40,359 nucleotides of DNA from Nitrosotalea sp. (GCA_023252235.1 JAHEXH010000006.1:1-40359), one strand, 5' to 3'; positions 17,732 to 26,483 are shown, counted from the first letter of the stretch. Translations and numbers: made by a program. Notes: a model not told the origin generated them from the letters alone.

Positions 17732-18100
17732 AATTATTTGTGATTCTAGTTTTCTTATGATTCTTGCTTCAAGAAGGATGAAGAACATATCTAGTATAGA
17801 GACAGAAATTGGTGCAATAGAGTATGTTGTACCAGATATGGTGGTAAAAGAATTAGAAAGGATAACTGTTGATAATAAAAAAAAAGTTCTGCTGAAAATG
17901 CTCTGAAAATTATAAAAGACCTGAAAAAAATTAATATCTCAGGAAAATCTGTTGACGATGCATTAGTTTCTTATATCAAAGAACATGGAGGGATAGTAGC
18001 TACAATTGATATCCAACTCAAAATGAGAATAAAGAAAAATGGTGGTTCTGTTCTTTCTGTCTCAAATGATAAAATTGTCCTTGAACCAAGTAAGCTTTAA
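17724..18100 (+). pseudogene. PIN-domain (Fcf1-like) protein gene interrupted by a frameshift at an A9 run
   Basis: The frame from GTG at 17724 stops at 17906 after only 60 residues. Adding one base to the nine-A run at 17877-17885 joins it to an open frame ending in TAA at 18100, giving 125 residues. The joined protein has the PIN acidic residues D7 (CDSSFLM), E43 (VKELER), D78/D79 (SVDDA) and D96 (TIDIQL), and the typical G-x-V-ATxD order, so both halves are under the same design. Fcf1/UTP24-like PIN proteins are ribonucleases, and the gene commonly follows aIF2gamma in archaea. Alternatives are sequencing error, slippage-dependent expression or a real mutation. It overlaps aIF2gamma by eight bases. 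Confidence 0.8.
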
Positions 18101-18124
18101 TTCTAGTAGAACAAAATTCTGGTT

Positions 18125-18781
18125 ATGTTCGAATACAAAGGAATTAAGATAAAATGGCTTGGCCATAATTCTTTTAGTATAGATGCTAATATCAAAATCA
18201 TAACTGATCCGTACAAAATTATTACACAAGAAAAAGCAGACATAATTTTACTTTCACATAATCATTTTGATCATCTTAGTGTTGATGATCTAAAAAATGT
18301 CTCCACTGATAATACCACTATTGTTGCTGCAAATGAATGCATGAATATGCTGACAGGATTTCCCTTTAAAGAAAAAATTGGAATTCTTCCATATGAAGAA
18401 AAAACTGTGAAGGGAATCAAGATTAAAGCAACTAGGGCATATAATCTAGACAAAATAAATCCTGAAACCAAAAAACCCTTTCATCCAAAAGAAGATAATA
18501 AAATAGGTTTTCTGATCGAATTAAACGGTATTACAATCTATCATACGGGAGATACTGACTTGATTCCTGAAATGTCTGATATAACACCAGATATCGCACT
18601 TGTACCAGTTAGCGGAACATATGTTATGACTGCAAATGAGGCAGCTAAAGCTGTAGAAAGAATAAAGCCAAAAATTGTAATTCCTATGCATTATGGAACA
18701 ATTGTTGGTAGCGAAAAAGACGCTCAGGATTTTAAACAATTAATAAAATCTTGTGAGGTTCAGATTCTTACAAAAGAGTAA
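18125..18781 (+). CDS. UlaG/UPF0173-like metallo-beta-lactamase-fold hydrolase
   Basis: 218 aa. The metallo-beta-lactamase signature SHNHFDH (H45, H47, D49, H50) is present, with further ligand candidates in YHTGDTD and the IPMHYGT near the end. Length and the opening KWLGHNSF match the UlaG-like (L-ascorbate-6-phosphate lactonase) or UPF0173 group, whose archaeal substrates are unknown. It starts 24 nt after the PIN gene and may share its transcript. Confidence 0.88.
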   Translation: MFEYKGIKIKWLGHNSFSIDANIKIITDPYKIITQEKADIILLSHNHFDHLSVDDLKNVSTDNTTIVAANECMNMLTGFPFKEKIGILPYEEKTVKGIKIKATRAYNLDKINPETKKPFHPKEDNKIGFLIELNGITIYHTGDTDLIPEMSDITPDIALVPVSGTYVMTANEAAKAVERIKPKIVIPMHYGTIVGSEKDAQDFKQLIKSCEVQILTKE

Positions 18782-18810
18782 TAAACAGAGTAAATTCCAT
18801 CAAGCTTAGT

Positions 18811-21600
18811 TTGATTCAAGATGCCAAGCTGTTCAAGGTACGAAATTTTGAATTTCATTTACGTCATCTTCTTGTTATAGGTATTCTTATCATTTCATTT
18901 TCAATATCTGTGATGATACGATCTCAGGGAGCTGATTATGGTTTTCAACTAAATGAATTTGATCCTTATTTCAACTATAGAGCTACGCAATATCTCGTAG
19001 ATCATGGTCTGAATGCATATGTAAATTGGCATGATGATATGAGTTGGTATCCAGTTGGAAGGGACGTCTTTTCAAATGCACAGGTTCCACTTCACGTGAC
19101 AGATGCAGTATTGTACAAGATATTTGGAGGGGGTATGAGTCTGTATGATTTCACTATTATATTTCCAGTAATATTTGGTTCATTTACTGCAATAGTTGTA
19201 TTTGCTCTAGTGCGAGTCATAGGTGGAACTACTGCAGGACTTTTTGCTTCGCTCTTCTTTGCATTATCTCCACCTATAATAGTAAGAGGAACCATTGGTT
19301 GGTTCAAATCAGAACCATTAGGATTGTTTTATGGTATACTTGGTCTGTATCTATTTCTAAGTGGATTGAAATCAGAAAATCGAAAAATTGCAGCTACGAA
19401 ACTAACTGCAGGTGGATTCTTCCTAGCAGTAGGTTTTGCATCATGGGGTGGAGTAGAATTCTTCCTACTTCCTATTGGTCTGTTTATTATCGCTCTCCCA
19501 TTCCTAAGAAAAGATCACAAGTTTCTCATCTGGGCAATTCCACTCTTTGTTGCTGTTACCATGGCAATAGCTGGAGGACTATTTGCAAGACCTGGCCCCA
19601 CTTTTGTATTTGGAATCAGAGGATTAGTAATGATCGGACCAACAATATTGTTAGTCGTAATAATTCTCATTCAAAAATATAGTAAGGAGCACGTCAGGCT
19701 AAGAAATAGTGTAATTGGATTAGCTGGTTTGATAGTAGGCGGTGTAACAGCTATAAGTTTGTCCGGAATTATCTCCCATACAACCACTTTTAGATATATT
19801 AACGCACTAAATCCGTTCCTTACCTCGGAAGATCCTTTGGTTGATTCAGTTGCAGAACATGCAACACCTACACTTGCACAGAATTTTTCCTACTTTTCAA
19901 TCCTAATGCTCTTTGCAGGCTTGGGTATCTGGCTGATATTTAGAAAGAAGAGTGGCGAGGCTAACCAATCACGACTCTCTTTAAAAAATGAAATGACTAT
20001 TTTTGCTCTAATAATTGGTATGGTTGGTGCCTATGCTGGTTCTACCTTTGCTAGATTGGAATTGTTGACAGCTACATCTGTCATAATACTCTCTGCAGTG
20101 GGTTTGGCTGCACTTACCTCTGAAATTTTTAAGAAAAATGAAAAACCATTCAAAGTAAACGAACATTCAAAGAAAGGAGCACCACCGACTAAAAAAACAA
20201 ATGACTTCCTTGGAGTAATTCCAAAGATTGCATTTGTAGCAGTGATAGTTGCATTATTGTTAATTCCTACATTATATCCAGTAAATGCAAACTGGATATC
20301 TATAACAAAATCTCCTCCAACAATTCTCAATGGTGGATCTAATTTCGCTATTGCAACTAATGATTGGCCTGATACACTCAAGTGGATTAAGGATAATACG
20401 CCAAAAGATTCGGTTGTAGCGTCTTGGTGGGACTATGGATATTGGATACAGACTCTGGCAGAGAGAAAAACATTAGCTGATAATGCTACTGTAGATACAA
20501 ATAGGATAGCAAAGATAGCCCAAATGTTACTTAGTTCTCCAGATGTGGCTTGGCAAAAATTACATGAAATGGGCGCAAACTATGTTTTAGTTTATGTGGT
20601 AGGTCAAAAATTTGTCTCAAACGGTCAGGATCTTTACATACTTGGTGGTGGAGGAGATGAAAGCAAGAAACAATGGTTTATGAAAATAGGGGGCCTAGAC
20701 TCATCCAAATTCTTACAAGACGATGCCTTTACACCTACTGATTACTTTTGGAAAAATACTCTACTTGGACAAATGTTTACATTTACTCCTGTGACATATT
20801 ATGATCCAAATACTCACACAGAGTCACCTACCTATACTACTGGTTATACTGCAATCTATTCAAAAACGGTAAAATATCCAATAGATGGTAATGGACCATT
20901 ACGTCTGGTGTATTCATCATCAAGCTTGGACAGGAAAGAATCTGGTGTATTTTCAGGAGTATTGGTTTACCAAGTCAATCCTGATTACAAATCCCAAACA
21001 GGTGCTACCCCTCTCTACGATTCCTCAAAAGGGAATAATTCTAGTACAACTTCAGTAAAACCTACGGTTTCCACTAGCAGTTCTACTAGTGGAAATATTG
21101 CAGTAATTGATACAAAGTTTGGGGAAATCAAATTCAGATTATTGGATGACGTTGCACCAAAAACAACATCCAATTTTATCAAGCTTGCTAACTCTGGATT
21201 CTATGATGGAACTATATTCCATAGAATAGTTCCAGGATTTGTAATACAAGCTGGTGATCCAAATACGATAAAAGGTCCAAGAAACACTTGGGGTATTGGA
21301 GATGCAGGATATACAATTCCTCCAGAATTTAGTAAAAATCTACAATTCTCAAAATACATGGTGGGTATGGCACGTGGTTCTGATGTTAACAGTGGAAGCT
21401 CTCAATTCTTCATTACTCTTGGTGATGCTTCATGGTTGAATGATCAGTATACCCTATTTGGTGAGGTTGTATCTGGACAAGATGTTGTTGATAAAATGGC
21501 TACACTAAAGACTAATTCTGACAGTCAACCAGAGGATGCTGACTCTGCACGTATCACAAAGATTAGTGTTGAATCCTCATCTAACAATACGGTCAAGTAA
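18811..21600 (+). CDS. aglB: Oligosaccharyltransferase AglB/STT3 fused to a C-terminal cyclophilin domain
   Basis: 929 aa. Residues 1 to about 500 form a multi-span membrane domain with the first acidic catalytic motif EFDPYFNYRA near residue 50. The soluble domain starts near 505 and carries the catalytic WWDYG motif at 539-543. The enzyme transfers lipid-linked glycans to Asn in N-x-S/T on the outer face of the membrane. After a Ser/Thr-rich linker (about 735-760) a complete cyclophilin domain runs from about 761 to 925 with FHRIVPGFVIQAGDP, SSQFFITLGD and SWLNDQYTLFGEV. The catalytic Arg and Phe-rich pocket are kept, and the usual His after the Trp is Tyr. The frame is continuous across the junction. 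The start is TTG. The PPIase should lie outside the cell. Confidence 0.93.
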   Translation: MIQDAKLFKVRNFEFHLRHLLVIGILIISFSISVMIRSQGADYGFQLNEFDPYFNYRATQYLVDHGLNAYVNWHDDMSWYPVGRDVFSNAQVPLHVTDAVLYKIFGGGMSLYDFTIIFPVIFGSFTAIVVFALVRVIGGTTAGLFASLFFALSPPIIVRGTIGWFKSEPLGLFYGILGLYLFLSGLKSENRKIAATKLTAGGFFLAVGFASWGGVEFFLLPIGLFIIALPFLRKDHKFLIWAIPLFVAVTMAIAGGLFARPGPTFVFGIRGLVMIGPTILLVVIILIQKYSKEHVRLRNSVIGLAGLIVGGVTAISLSGIISHTTTFRYINALNPFLTSEDPLVDSVAEHATPTLAQNFSYFSILMLFAGLGIWLIFRKKSGEANQSRLSLKNEMTIFALIIGMVGAYAGSTFARLELLTATSVIILSAVGLAALTSEIFKKNEKPFKVNEHSKKGAPPTKKTNDFLGVIPKIAFVAVIVALLLIPTLYPVNANWISITKSPPTILNGGSNFAIATNDWPDTLKWIKDNTPKDSVVASWWDYGYWIQTLAERKTLADNATVDTNRIAKIAQMLLSSPDVAWQKLHEMGANYVLVYVVGQKFVSNGQDLYILGGGGDESKKQWFMKIGGLDSSKFLQDDAFTPTDYFWKNTLLGQMFTFTPVTYYDPNTHTESPTYTTGYTAIYSKTVKYPIDGNGPLRLVYSSSSLDRKESGVFSGVLVYQVNPDYKSQTGATPLYDSSKGNNSSTTSVKPTVSTSSSTSGNIAVIDTKFGEIKFRLLDDVAPKTTSNFIKLANSGFYDGTIFHRIVPGFVIQAGDPNTIKGPRNTWGIGDAGYTIPPEFSKNLQFSKYMVGMARGSDVNSGSSQFFITLGDASWLNDQYTLFGEVVSGQDVVDKMATLKTNSDSQPEDADSARITKISVESSSNNTVK
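21068..21095. repeat. Perfect 10-bp inverted repeat at the STT3-cyclophilin junction
   Basis: TTTCCACTAG and CTAGTGGAAA are exact complements with an eight-base loop. They lie inside the linker codons just before the cyclophilin domain begins. Ser/Thr codon choice could create it by chance, but its position is notable. Confidence 0.6.
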
Positions 21601-21611
21601 TTCGTTTTTTA

Positions 21612-21767
21612 CTACTTGTATCTATCAGAAATGCGATATCTTGCATATTTGTCATCAGGAGAATATTTTCCTGGATGTACAGTAGATGTCTCGTGTCCGC
21701 ATTTGGGACATTCTTCTTTTAGGGTATATTTCTTACAATCTGTACATTTTCGCATCTGAAAGTGCAT
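21612..21767 (-). CDS. nop10: H/ACA RNP component Nop10
   Basis: 51 aa from the ATG at 21767, the usual Nop10 size. The zinc ribbon reads RKCTDC and EECPKCG, followed by the conserved HPGKYSPDDKYARYR, which contacts Cbf5 in the H/ACA guide RNP that makes pseudouridine in rRNA. A longer frame reaching into the upstream gene would add a basic extension without support. The ATG lies one base after the aIF2alpha stop, with a GAGAAGGT ribosome-binding-like stretch before it. The aIF2alpha-nop10 order is conserved in archaea. Confidence 0.93.
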   Translation of the reverse strand: MHFQMRKCTDCKKYTLKEECPKCGHETSTVHPGKYSPDDKYARYRISDRYK

Positions 21768-21768
21768 G

Positions 21769-22566
21769 TTAACCTTCTCTAGTCTTCTTTGACTCTTCTC
21801 TTGTAAATTTGAAGGTGCCACCCTTCTTCTCAACAATGTCCTGAACTGAGGAAATAATTGGTTTCAATTCCTTTTCAGCTTCTTTAAAGTTTGGTGCAGT
21901 TAGAGTAATACGATATTTGGGAGCACCGATATAAGTTACAGAGACTTCTTTCTTGTTAGCTGTAGAGTCAATTAATGCATGTTTTATTATTTCAATACCA
22001 TTAGATTTGTTACAGGTTAATTCAAAAATACCTCGTATCTCAACATGTGGAACTTGAATCTTTGAACCCAATTCTGCAATAATGGTTAATGTCTTTGGAG
22101 GAATGTTGAGGTTATCCAAAATGGATATGCCTTTTGCTGAAACTTCTGAAAATGCATCGTAGATAGAGCCAAATTTTTCAACCAGCGTATTTTCTAATTT
22201 TTCAATATCTGCATCAGATAAATTGATATGAGATTTTAGATTTTCAATTAAGGCTTCTTCTTTTTCACCACGCTTTATCTCTATGAGTTTCTTCTTTTTT
22301 TGATCAGACGATACTTGTTTTAATGATAAATCTATTTCAGACCTTCTAGGATCTACTCGTTTTACAAGTAAAACTTTTTTCTCTCCTGTTTTGAGAAATT
22401 TTGCTACATTTCTTATCCAACCAGTAGCAATCTCGGAAACATGTAAGAATCCCTGAACGTTATTGTATTCGTCAAGCGCAACATAAGCTCCTTGATCTAC
22501 TATTCTTGTTACAGTAGCAACTACAATCTCTCCCACCTCAGGGAAATTCTGGACAGTTGTTGTCAT
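21769..22566 (-). CDS. eif2a: Translation initiation factor aIF2 subunit alpha
   Basis: 265 aa. The N-terminal S1 domain (about residues 10-85) has the family motifs EVGEIVVATV, GAYVALDEY, GFLHVSEI and VDPRRSEIDLSLKQ. It is followed by a helical domain and the alpha-beta C-terminal domain (VRGIFEL-like and VTYIGAPKYRITL) that binds aIF2gamma. The ATG at 22566 is chosen over TTG at 22575 because a TATTAAAT-like element at 22586-22597 lies about 25 nt before it. It is the first gene of the aIF2alpha-nop10 pair. Confidence 0.94.
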   Translation of the reverse strand: MTTTVQNFPEVGEIVVATVTRIVDQGAYVALDEYNNVQGFLHVSEIATGWIRNVAKFLKTGEKKVLLVKRVDPRRSEIDLSLKQVSSDQKKKKLIEIKRGEKEEALIENLKSHINLSDADIEKLENTLVEKFGSIYDAFSEVSAKGISILDNLNIPPKTLTIIAELGSKIQVPHVEIRGIFELTCNKSNGIEIIKHALIDSTANKKEVSVTYIGAPKYRITLTAPNFKEAEKELKPIISSVQDIVEKKGGTFKFTREESKKTREG

Positions 22567-22585
22567 AGCCTTCAAATTTATTGTA

Positions 22586-22597
22586 CATAATTTAATG
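22586..22597 (-). promoter_or_regulatory. TATA-like box for aIF2alpha-nop10
   Basis: On the minus strand CATTAAATTATG is centred about 25 nt before the ATG at 22566, consistent with a leaderless transcript and with the shorter N-terminus. Confidence 0.5.
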
Positions 22598-22604
22598 TTG
22601 CTGA

Positions 22605-23135
22605 TTAAAAGTCAATTCCTTTTTTTGCTTTTATTCCAGATTTGAAGGGGTGTTTTATCTCCCTCATTTCAGTAACTAGATCAGCTTTTTCTATCACTTC
22701 ATCTTTAGCATAATTTCCAGTAAGAACTAAGCTAACATCATTAGGTTTGTTTGAAATAATTTCTAAAACATCTTCTAAATTTACCAGACCAAGATTTAAT
22801 GCATAATTTATCTCATCTAGTATTACAATGTTGTAAATTTCTGAATTAATTTTATCTCGTGCAACTCGAAGTGCTTCTTCTGCTACTTTTTTATGATCCT
22901 CAATAGGACTCTTGTCATCTATTATTCCAACAAAGCCCTTGCCTATCGCAGTAAGTTCAAACTCGGGTTCTAATCTTTTTGATGATGTCATTTCACCATA
23001 GTGCCATGAACCTTTGATGAATTGTACCATGCAAACTTTTTGATCATAACCAACTGCACGAAGAGCTATCCCGAGAGCGGCAGTCGTCTTTCCCTTGCCT
23101 TTTCCAGTGTAAACTATGATTAATCCTTTTGTCAC
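22605..23135 (-). CDS. cobA: Cob(I)alamin adenosyltransferase (CobA/BtuR/CobO type)
   Basis: 176 aa. The P-loop TGKGKGKTTAALG is at residues 10-22, followed by VQFIKGSWHYGE, ILDEINYAL and VLTGN, all typical of the CobA family that adenosylates corrinoids with ATP. The C-terminal region ends with HPFKSGIKAKKGIDF, matching the family's P-x-x-x-G-x-x-A-x-x-G-I-x-F ending. It is divergent from the GGR-like flavoprotein and lies 38 nt upstream of aIF2alpha on the same strand. It belongs to the cobalamin block that continues to the right. Confidence 0.95.
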   Translation of the reverse strand: MTKGLIIVYTGKGKGKTTAALGIALRAVGYDQKVCMVQFIKGSWHYGEMTSSKRLEPEFELTAIGKGFVGIIDDKSPIEDHKKVAEEALRVARDKINSEIYNIVILDEINYALNLGLVNLEDVLEIISNKPNDVSLVLTGNYAKDEVIEKADLVTEMREIKHPFKSGIKAKKGIDF

Positions 23136-23183
23136 TAGGAATATTTTTTATGTGTCAGGTAAAAAGATTGGGTTCAAAAACAG

Positions 23184-23195
23184 AGAACTTGTTCT
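23184..23195. promoter_or_regulatory. Palindrome between cobA and the GGR-cobB pair (possible operator)
   Basis: AGAAC-TT-GTTCT is a perfect palindrome in the 112-bp divergent intergenic region. A plus-strand TATA-like element (CTTATAATATT) lies downstream at about 23212-23222. It could bind a dimeric regulator acting on both directions. Confidence 0.35.
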
Positions 23196-23247
23196 ATGCC
23201 AAAACCACAGCTTATAATATTGAATGAGAAAAATTTGAGTAATACAA

Positions 23248-24477
23248 ATGGCTAGAAATTATAATTATGATGTAGTCGTTGTGGGAGGAGGTCCGGCAGG
23301 TTTGTCAGCAGCATGGAGTGCAGCAAAAAAAGGTCTTAGTGTTGCCGTAATTGAAAGAGATGAAGCAATAGGACAAAATGTTAGGACAAGTGGAGTAACT
23401 TGGATAAAAGAGGCCAAGTCATTTGGAATCCCATCTGAATATTATAACGAAATAAGCAACTATGCATTTTATTCTCCAAATAATTATGTATTAAAAAAAA
23501 GTGAAACAGCTCAAGCAGCAGTTTTAGATGTAAGGAAAACATATCAATTTCTAGCATATCAGGCTGCTAGTGAAGGAGCAGACATTTTTTTAAGAACTAG
23601 TGTAACTGATGTGATTAAAAATGAAAACGAAAAATTAAGTGGAGTCAAGGCAACTTCACTCAAAGAAGATTTAATTTTTAACTCTAAACTTGTCATAGAT
23701 GCAAGTGGTTTCTATTCCATAGTTGGAAGATCTCTTGGTATGGTTTTACCGTGGAAAAAATTTGGAGCAGGGGCAGAATATGAAGCATATGTTGACAAAA
23801 TAGATTCTAATACCTGGTATCTCATGGTGGGTTCACAATATTCTCCTGCAGGTTATGCTTGGATTTTTCCATTAGGAAAAAATAAAGTACGTATAGGAGT
23901 AGGTGTAGGAAAACCGAATTCTCAAGCTGATGCTAACAAACTACTGATTGAATTGTTAGAAAAAAGACCAAAACCTCTAGCTGATCTGGGACGAATTGTT
24001 CCAATAGAATTTCATTACGGTCTAATTCCAAACGAAGGATTGCGACAATCAACCATATCTGACAACCTTATACTAGTTGGTGATTCTGCAGGACAGGCAA
24101 ATCCATTGGTCCTAGAAGGAATAAGATATGCCATTGAATTTGGTAGAGCTGCTGGTACAATTGGTGGAGAATCTGTAATTCAAGGTGATACGTCTAAAGA
24201 ATCGTTAAAATCTTATGAAGAAACCATGAAAAAAGCAATAGGATCAAAGATAGCGGCTGCAATTAAGGTACAGTATAGATGGCTGAATCTAAGTGATCAG
24301 GAATGGGACAAAGAAATTGAAATCATAGGTGAACTTTCTGCTGAAGAATTTCTTGATTTTATCAAGGCAGACTTTGGGATGGCTAACATGCTAAAACTTG
24401 CAACACATCACCCAAAGCTTGCACTTCGTCAGCTTTTCCAAATTATAAAAAATACTGGAAAAGATGAAGAGATATGA
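23248..24477 (+). CDS. Geranylgeranyl reductase family FAD-dependent oxidoreductase
   Basis: 409 aa. An N-terminal Rossmann FAD motif (VVVGGGPAGLSAAWSA, about residues 10-25), a PAGYAWIFPLG segment corresponding to the PxxYxWxFP pattern of geranylgeranyl reductases, and the second FAD motif VGDSAGQANPLVLEG are clear. The family reduces isoprenoid chains of archaeal lipids, among other roles. Here its stop overlaps the cobB start by four bases (ATGA), so it is translationally coupled to corrin synthesis. That raises the possibility of a cofactor-related reductase role. Function beyond flavin reductase is inference. Confidence 0.85.
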   Translation: MARNYNYDVVVVGGGPAGLSAAWSAAKKGLSVAVIERDEAIGQNVRTSGVTWIKEAKSFGIPSEYYNEISNYAFYSPNNYVLKKSETAQAAVLDVRKTYQFLAYQAASEGADIFLRTSVTDVIKNENEKLSGVKATSLKEDLIFNSKLVIDASGFYSIVGRSLGMVLPWKKFGAGAEYEAYVDKIDSNTWYLMVGSQYSPAGYAWIFPLGKNKVRIGVGVGKPNSQADANKLLIELLEKRPKPLADLGRIVPIEFHYGLIPNEGLRQSTISDNLILVGDSAGQANPLVLEGIRYAIEFGRAAGTIGGESVIQGDTSKESLKSYEETMKKAIGSKIAAAIKVQYRWLNLSDQEWDKEIEIIGELSAEEFLDFIKADFGMANMLKLATHHPKLALRQLFQIIKNTGKDEEI

Positions 24478-25829
24478 AAATTCCAAGAATTGTTCTTGCA
24501 GGTGTAACTAGTGGTGTAGGTAAAACATCTATCACAACTGCAATAATCCATGGTCTAAAGGAAAAGGGATATTCAGTTCAACCATTCAAAGTAGGACCTG
24601 ATTTTATAGATCCAAGTTATCTTACTTCTGTAGCAGGTAAAATTGCTCATAATCTCGATGTTTGGATGATGGGAAAAAATGGAGTTCTCAAAAGTTTTAT
24701 CCATAATTCAGAGGCAGATATTTCTGTAATAGAAGGTGTAATGGGATATTATGATGGTTTCAGTGGAAAATCAAGTTTTGCAAGTACCTATGATGTTGCA
24801 AATATTACAAAATCTCAGGTGATTCTTGTTTTAGATGCAAGCAGAGCTGCTCGTTCTATTGCTGCAACTGCATTGGGATTCAAAAATTTTGAGAGAAATT
24901 CTAGAATATGCGGTGTAATCCTCAATAAAATAGGTAGCAAAAAACATGAACAGCTCTGTAGAGATGCACTAAAAAGAGTAAAACTACCAATATTGGGAGT
25001 TATTCCAAGAAATAATGATCTTCAGCTAGAATCAAGGCATCTAGGTCTTATACCGGTGAGGGAGAAAATATCTCTTGATAAAAAAATTAAATCCATAGCC
25101 AAGTCCCTCTCAAGTTTTATTGAAATAGAAAAAATCATTAAACTTTCTAAAAATGCACCTGTTCTTCCTCACATTCCTGATATGAAGAACAGAAAAAAAC
25201 AAACTAGAATAGCGGTTGCATTGGATGAATCTTTTAATTTCTATTATCAAGATAATCTGGATTCATTAAAAAGATTGGGTGCAGAAATTGTATACTTTAG
25301 TCCAATTTCAGATAAGAAAATACCATCATGTGACGGAATCTATCTTGGAGGTGGATTTCCAGAAGTCAAAGGTGAATTACTTCAAAGAAATAATTCGATG
25401 AAGAAATTGATTAAAAAAGCTGCTGAGGATGGCTTACCAATTTATGCTGAATGTGGAGGACTCATGTATTTGACAAAATCCATAAGTTATAAATCTGGAA
25501 AATTTAAAATGGTTGGACTTTTTGACGCTGTCACCGTGATGGAACAGAAATTAAAATTAAATTATACCAGTGCAAAGATTAGATCAAACTCTCCATTTTC
25601 ATTAGAATCAAAAATTATCAAAGGACATGAATTTCATTATTCTGAATTGGATTCATTATCAAAAGATTCAAAATTTGCATATGATTTGTCAATTGGTATG
25701 GGTATTAAAGACAAAAAAGATGGCCTGACTGTGTATAACACTTTGGCATCATATATGCATGTACACTTTTCTAATTCCCCAATTGCGAATAACTTTGTAA
25801 ATGCATGTATTTCTTATTCAAAAAAGTAA
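24474..25829 (+). CDS. cobB: Cobyrinic acid a,c-diamide synthase
   Basis: 451 aa, also called CbiA in the anaerobic pathway. The N-terminal ATP-binding domain has GVTSGVGKTS and KVGPDFIDPSYL. The C-terminal class I amidotransferase domain has the nucleophile C327 in YAECGGLMYL and a late H-containing YMHVHFSN region. It amidates the a and c side chains of cobyrinic acid using glutamine and ATP. It overlaps the GGR-like gene by four bases and converges with cbiC across 18 bp. Confidence 0.95.
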   Translation: MKIPRIVLAGVTSGVGKTSITTAIIHGLKEKGYSVQPFKVGPDFIDPSYLTSVAGKIAHNLDVWMMGKNGVLKSFIHNSEADISVIEGVMGYYDGFSGKSSFASTYDVANITKSQVILVLDASRAARSIAATALGFKNFERNSRICGVILNKIGSKKHEQLCRDALKRVKLPILGVIPRNNDLQLESRHLGLIPVREKISLDKKIKSIAKSLSSFIEIEKIIKLSKNAPVLPHIPDMKNRKKQTRIAVALDESFNFYYQDNLDSLKRLGAEIVYFSPISDKKIPSCDGIYLGGGFPEVKGELLQRNNSMKKLIKKAAEDGLPIYAECGGLMYLTKSISYKSGKFKMVGLFDAVTVMEQKLKLNYTSAKIRSNSPFSLESKIIKGHEFHYSELDSLSKDSKFAYDLSIGMGIKDKKDGLTVYNTLASYMHVHFSNSPIANNFVNACISYSKK

Positions 25830-25847
25830 ACTGCGGTAAATGATATT

Positions 25848-26483
25848 TTATGCAGATTTTGATATTAGAATTTTAAAAAGTGCATTAACTATTGCCGAAG
25901 CACATGGGCTTCCACCTTTTCGACCTATGTTTGTAATGTATGGCACATCTGTAGTACGAAGATCATCTTTTGATTCTACCGCACAGACAAACCCTACCGG
26001 AATTCCAATAACAAGAGCAGGTGATGTCACGCCTTCTTTTATCATCTGTATCACTTCAAGAAGGGCAGTCGGTGCATTACCTATGGCTACAATTCCTTGG
26101 TTCATCTGTTTGGCAGCTAATCTCATTGATGTTTGAGCTCGTGTTTTGTCTAACCTTTTTGCTTCCTCTACCACTAGGGGATCTGATATGTTACATATGA
26201 CTTGATTTCCAAATCTCTTCAGGTTATCCTTGTTAAAACCGCCTGTAACTGCATTAACGTCAACTATGATATTGCAACCTTTTTGTAATGCCTCAATGGC
26301 GCTTTTTATTGCATCTTTGTGAAATATCACCCTATTTTCTCTTGCAAAGTCAAAATCTGCAGTAGAGTGAATCATTCTTTTTACTATGATCCATTCATCA
26401 GATGAATATGGGTGGGGGCCAATTTCGCTATCAATTATTTCCATGCTTTTGTCTTCAATTGATTGGCCCTTTTGAGTAATCAT
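25848..26483 (-). CDS. cbiC: Cobalt-precorrin-8 methylmutase
   Basis: 211 aa. The active-site region RMIHSTADFDFA contains the conserved histidine that moves the C11 methyl to C12. GCNIIVDVNAVTGGFN, AIGNAPTALLEV and IGIPVGFVCAVESK are also family patterns. The ATG start overlaps the cbiX stop codon, and a GAGGT stretch a few bases before it is a good ribosome-binding match, so translation is coupled to cbiX. It is the last gene of the minus-strand cbiD-G-X-C operon. Confidence 0.95.
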   Translation of the reverse strand: MITQKGQSIEDKSMEIIDSEIGPHPYSSDEWIIVKRMIHSTADFDFARENRVIFHKDAIKSAIEALQKGCNIIVDVNAVTGGFNKDNLKRFGNQVICNISDPLVVEEAKRLDKTRAQTSMRLAAKQMNQGIVAIGNAPTALLEVIQMIKEGVTSPALVIGIPVGFVCAVESKDDLRTTDVPYITNIGRKGGSPCASAIVNALFKILISKSA

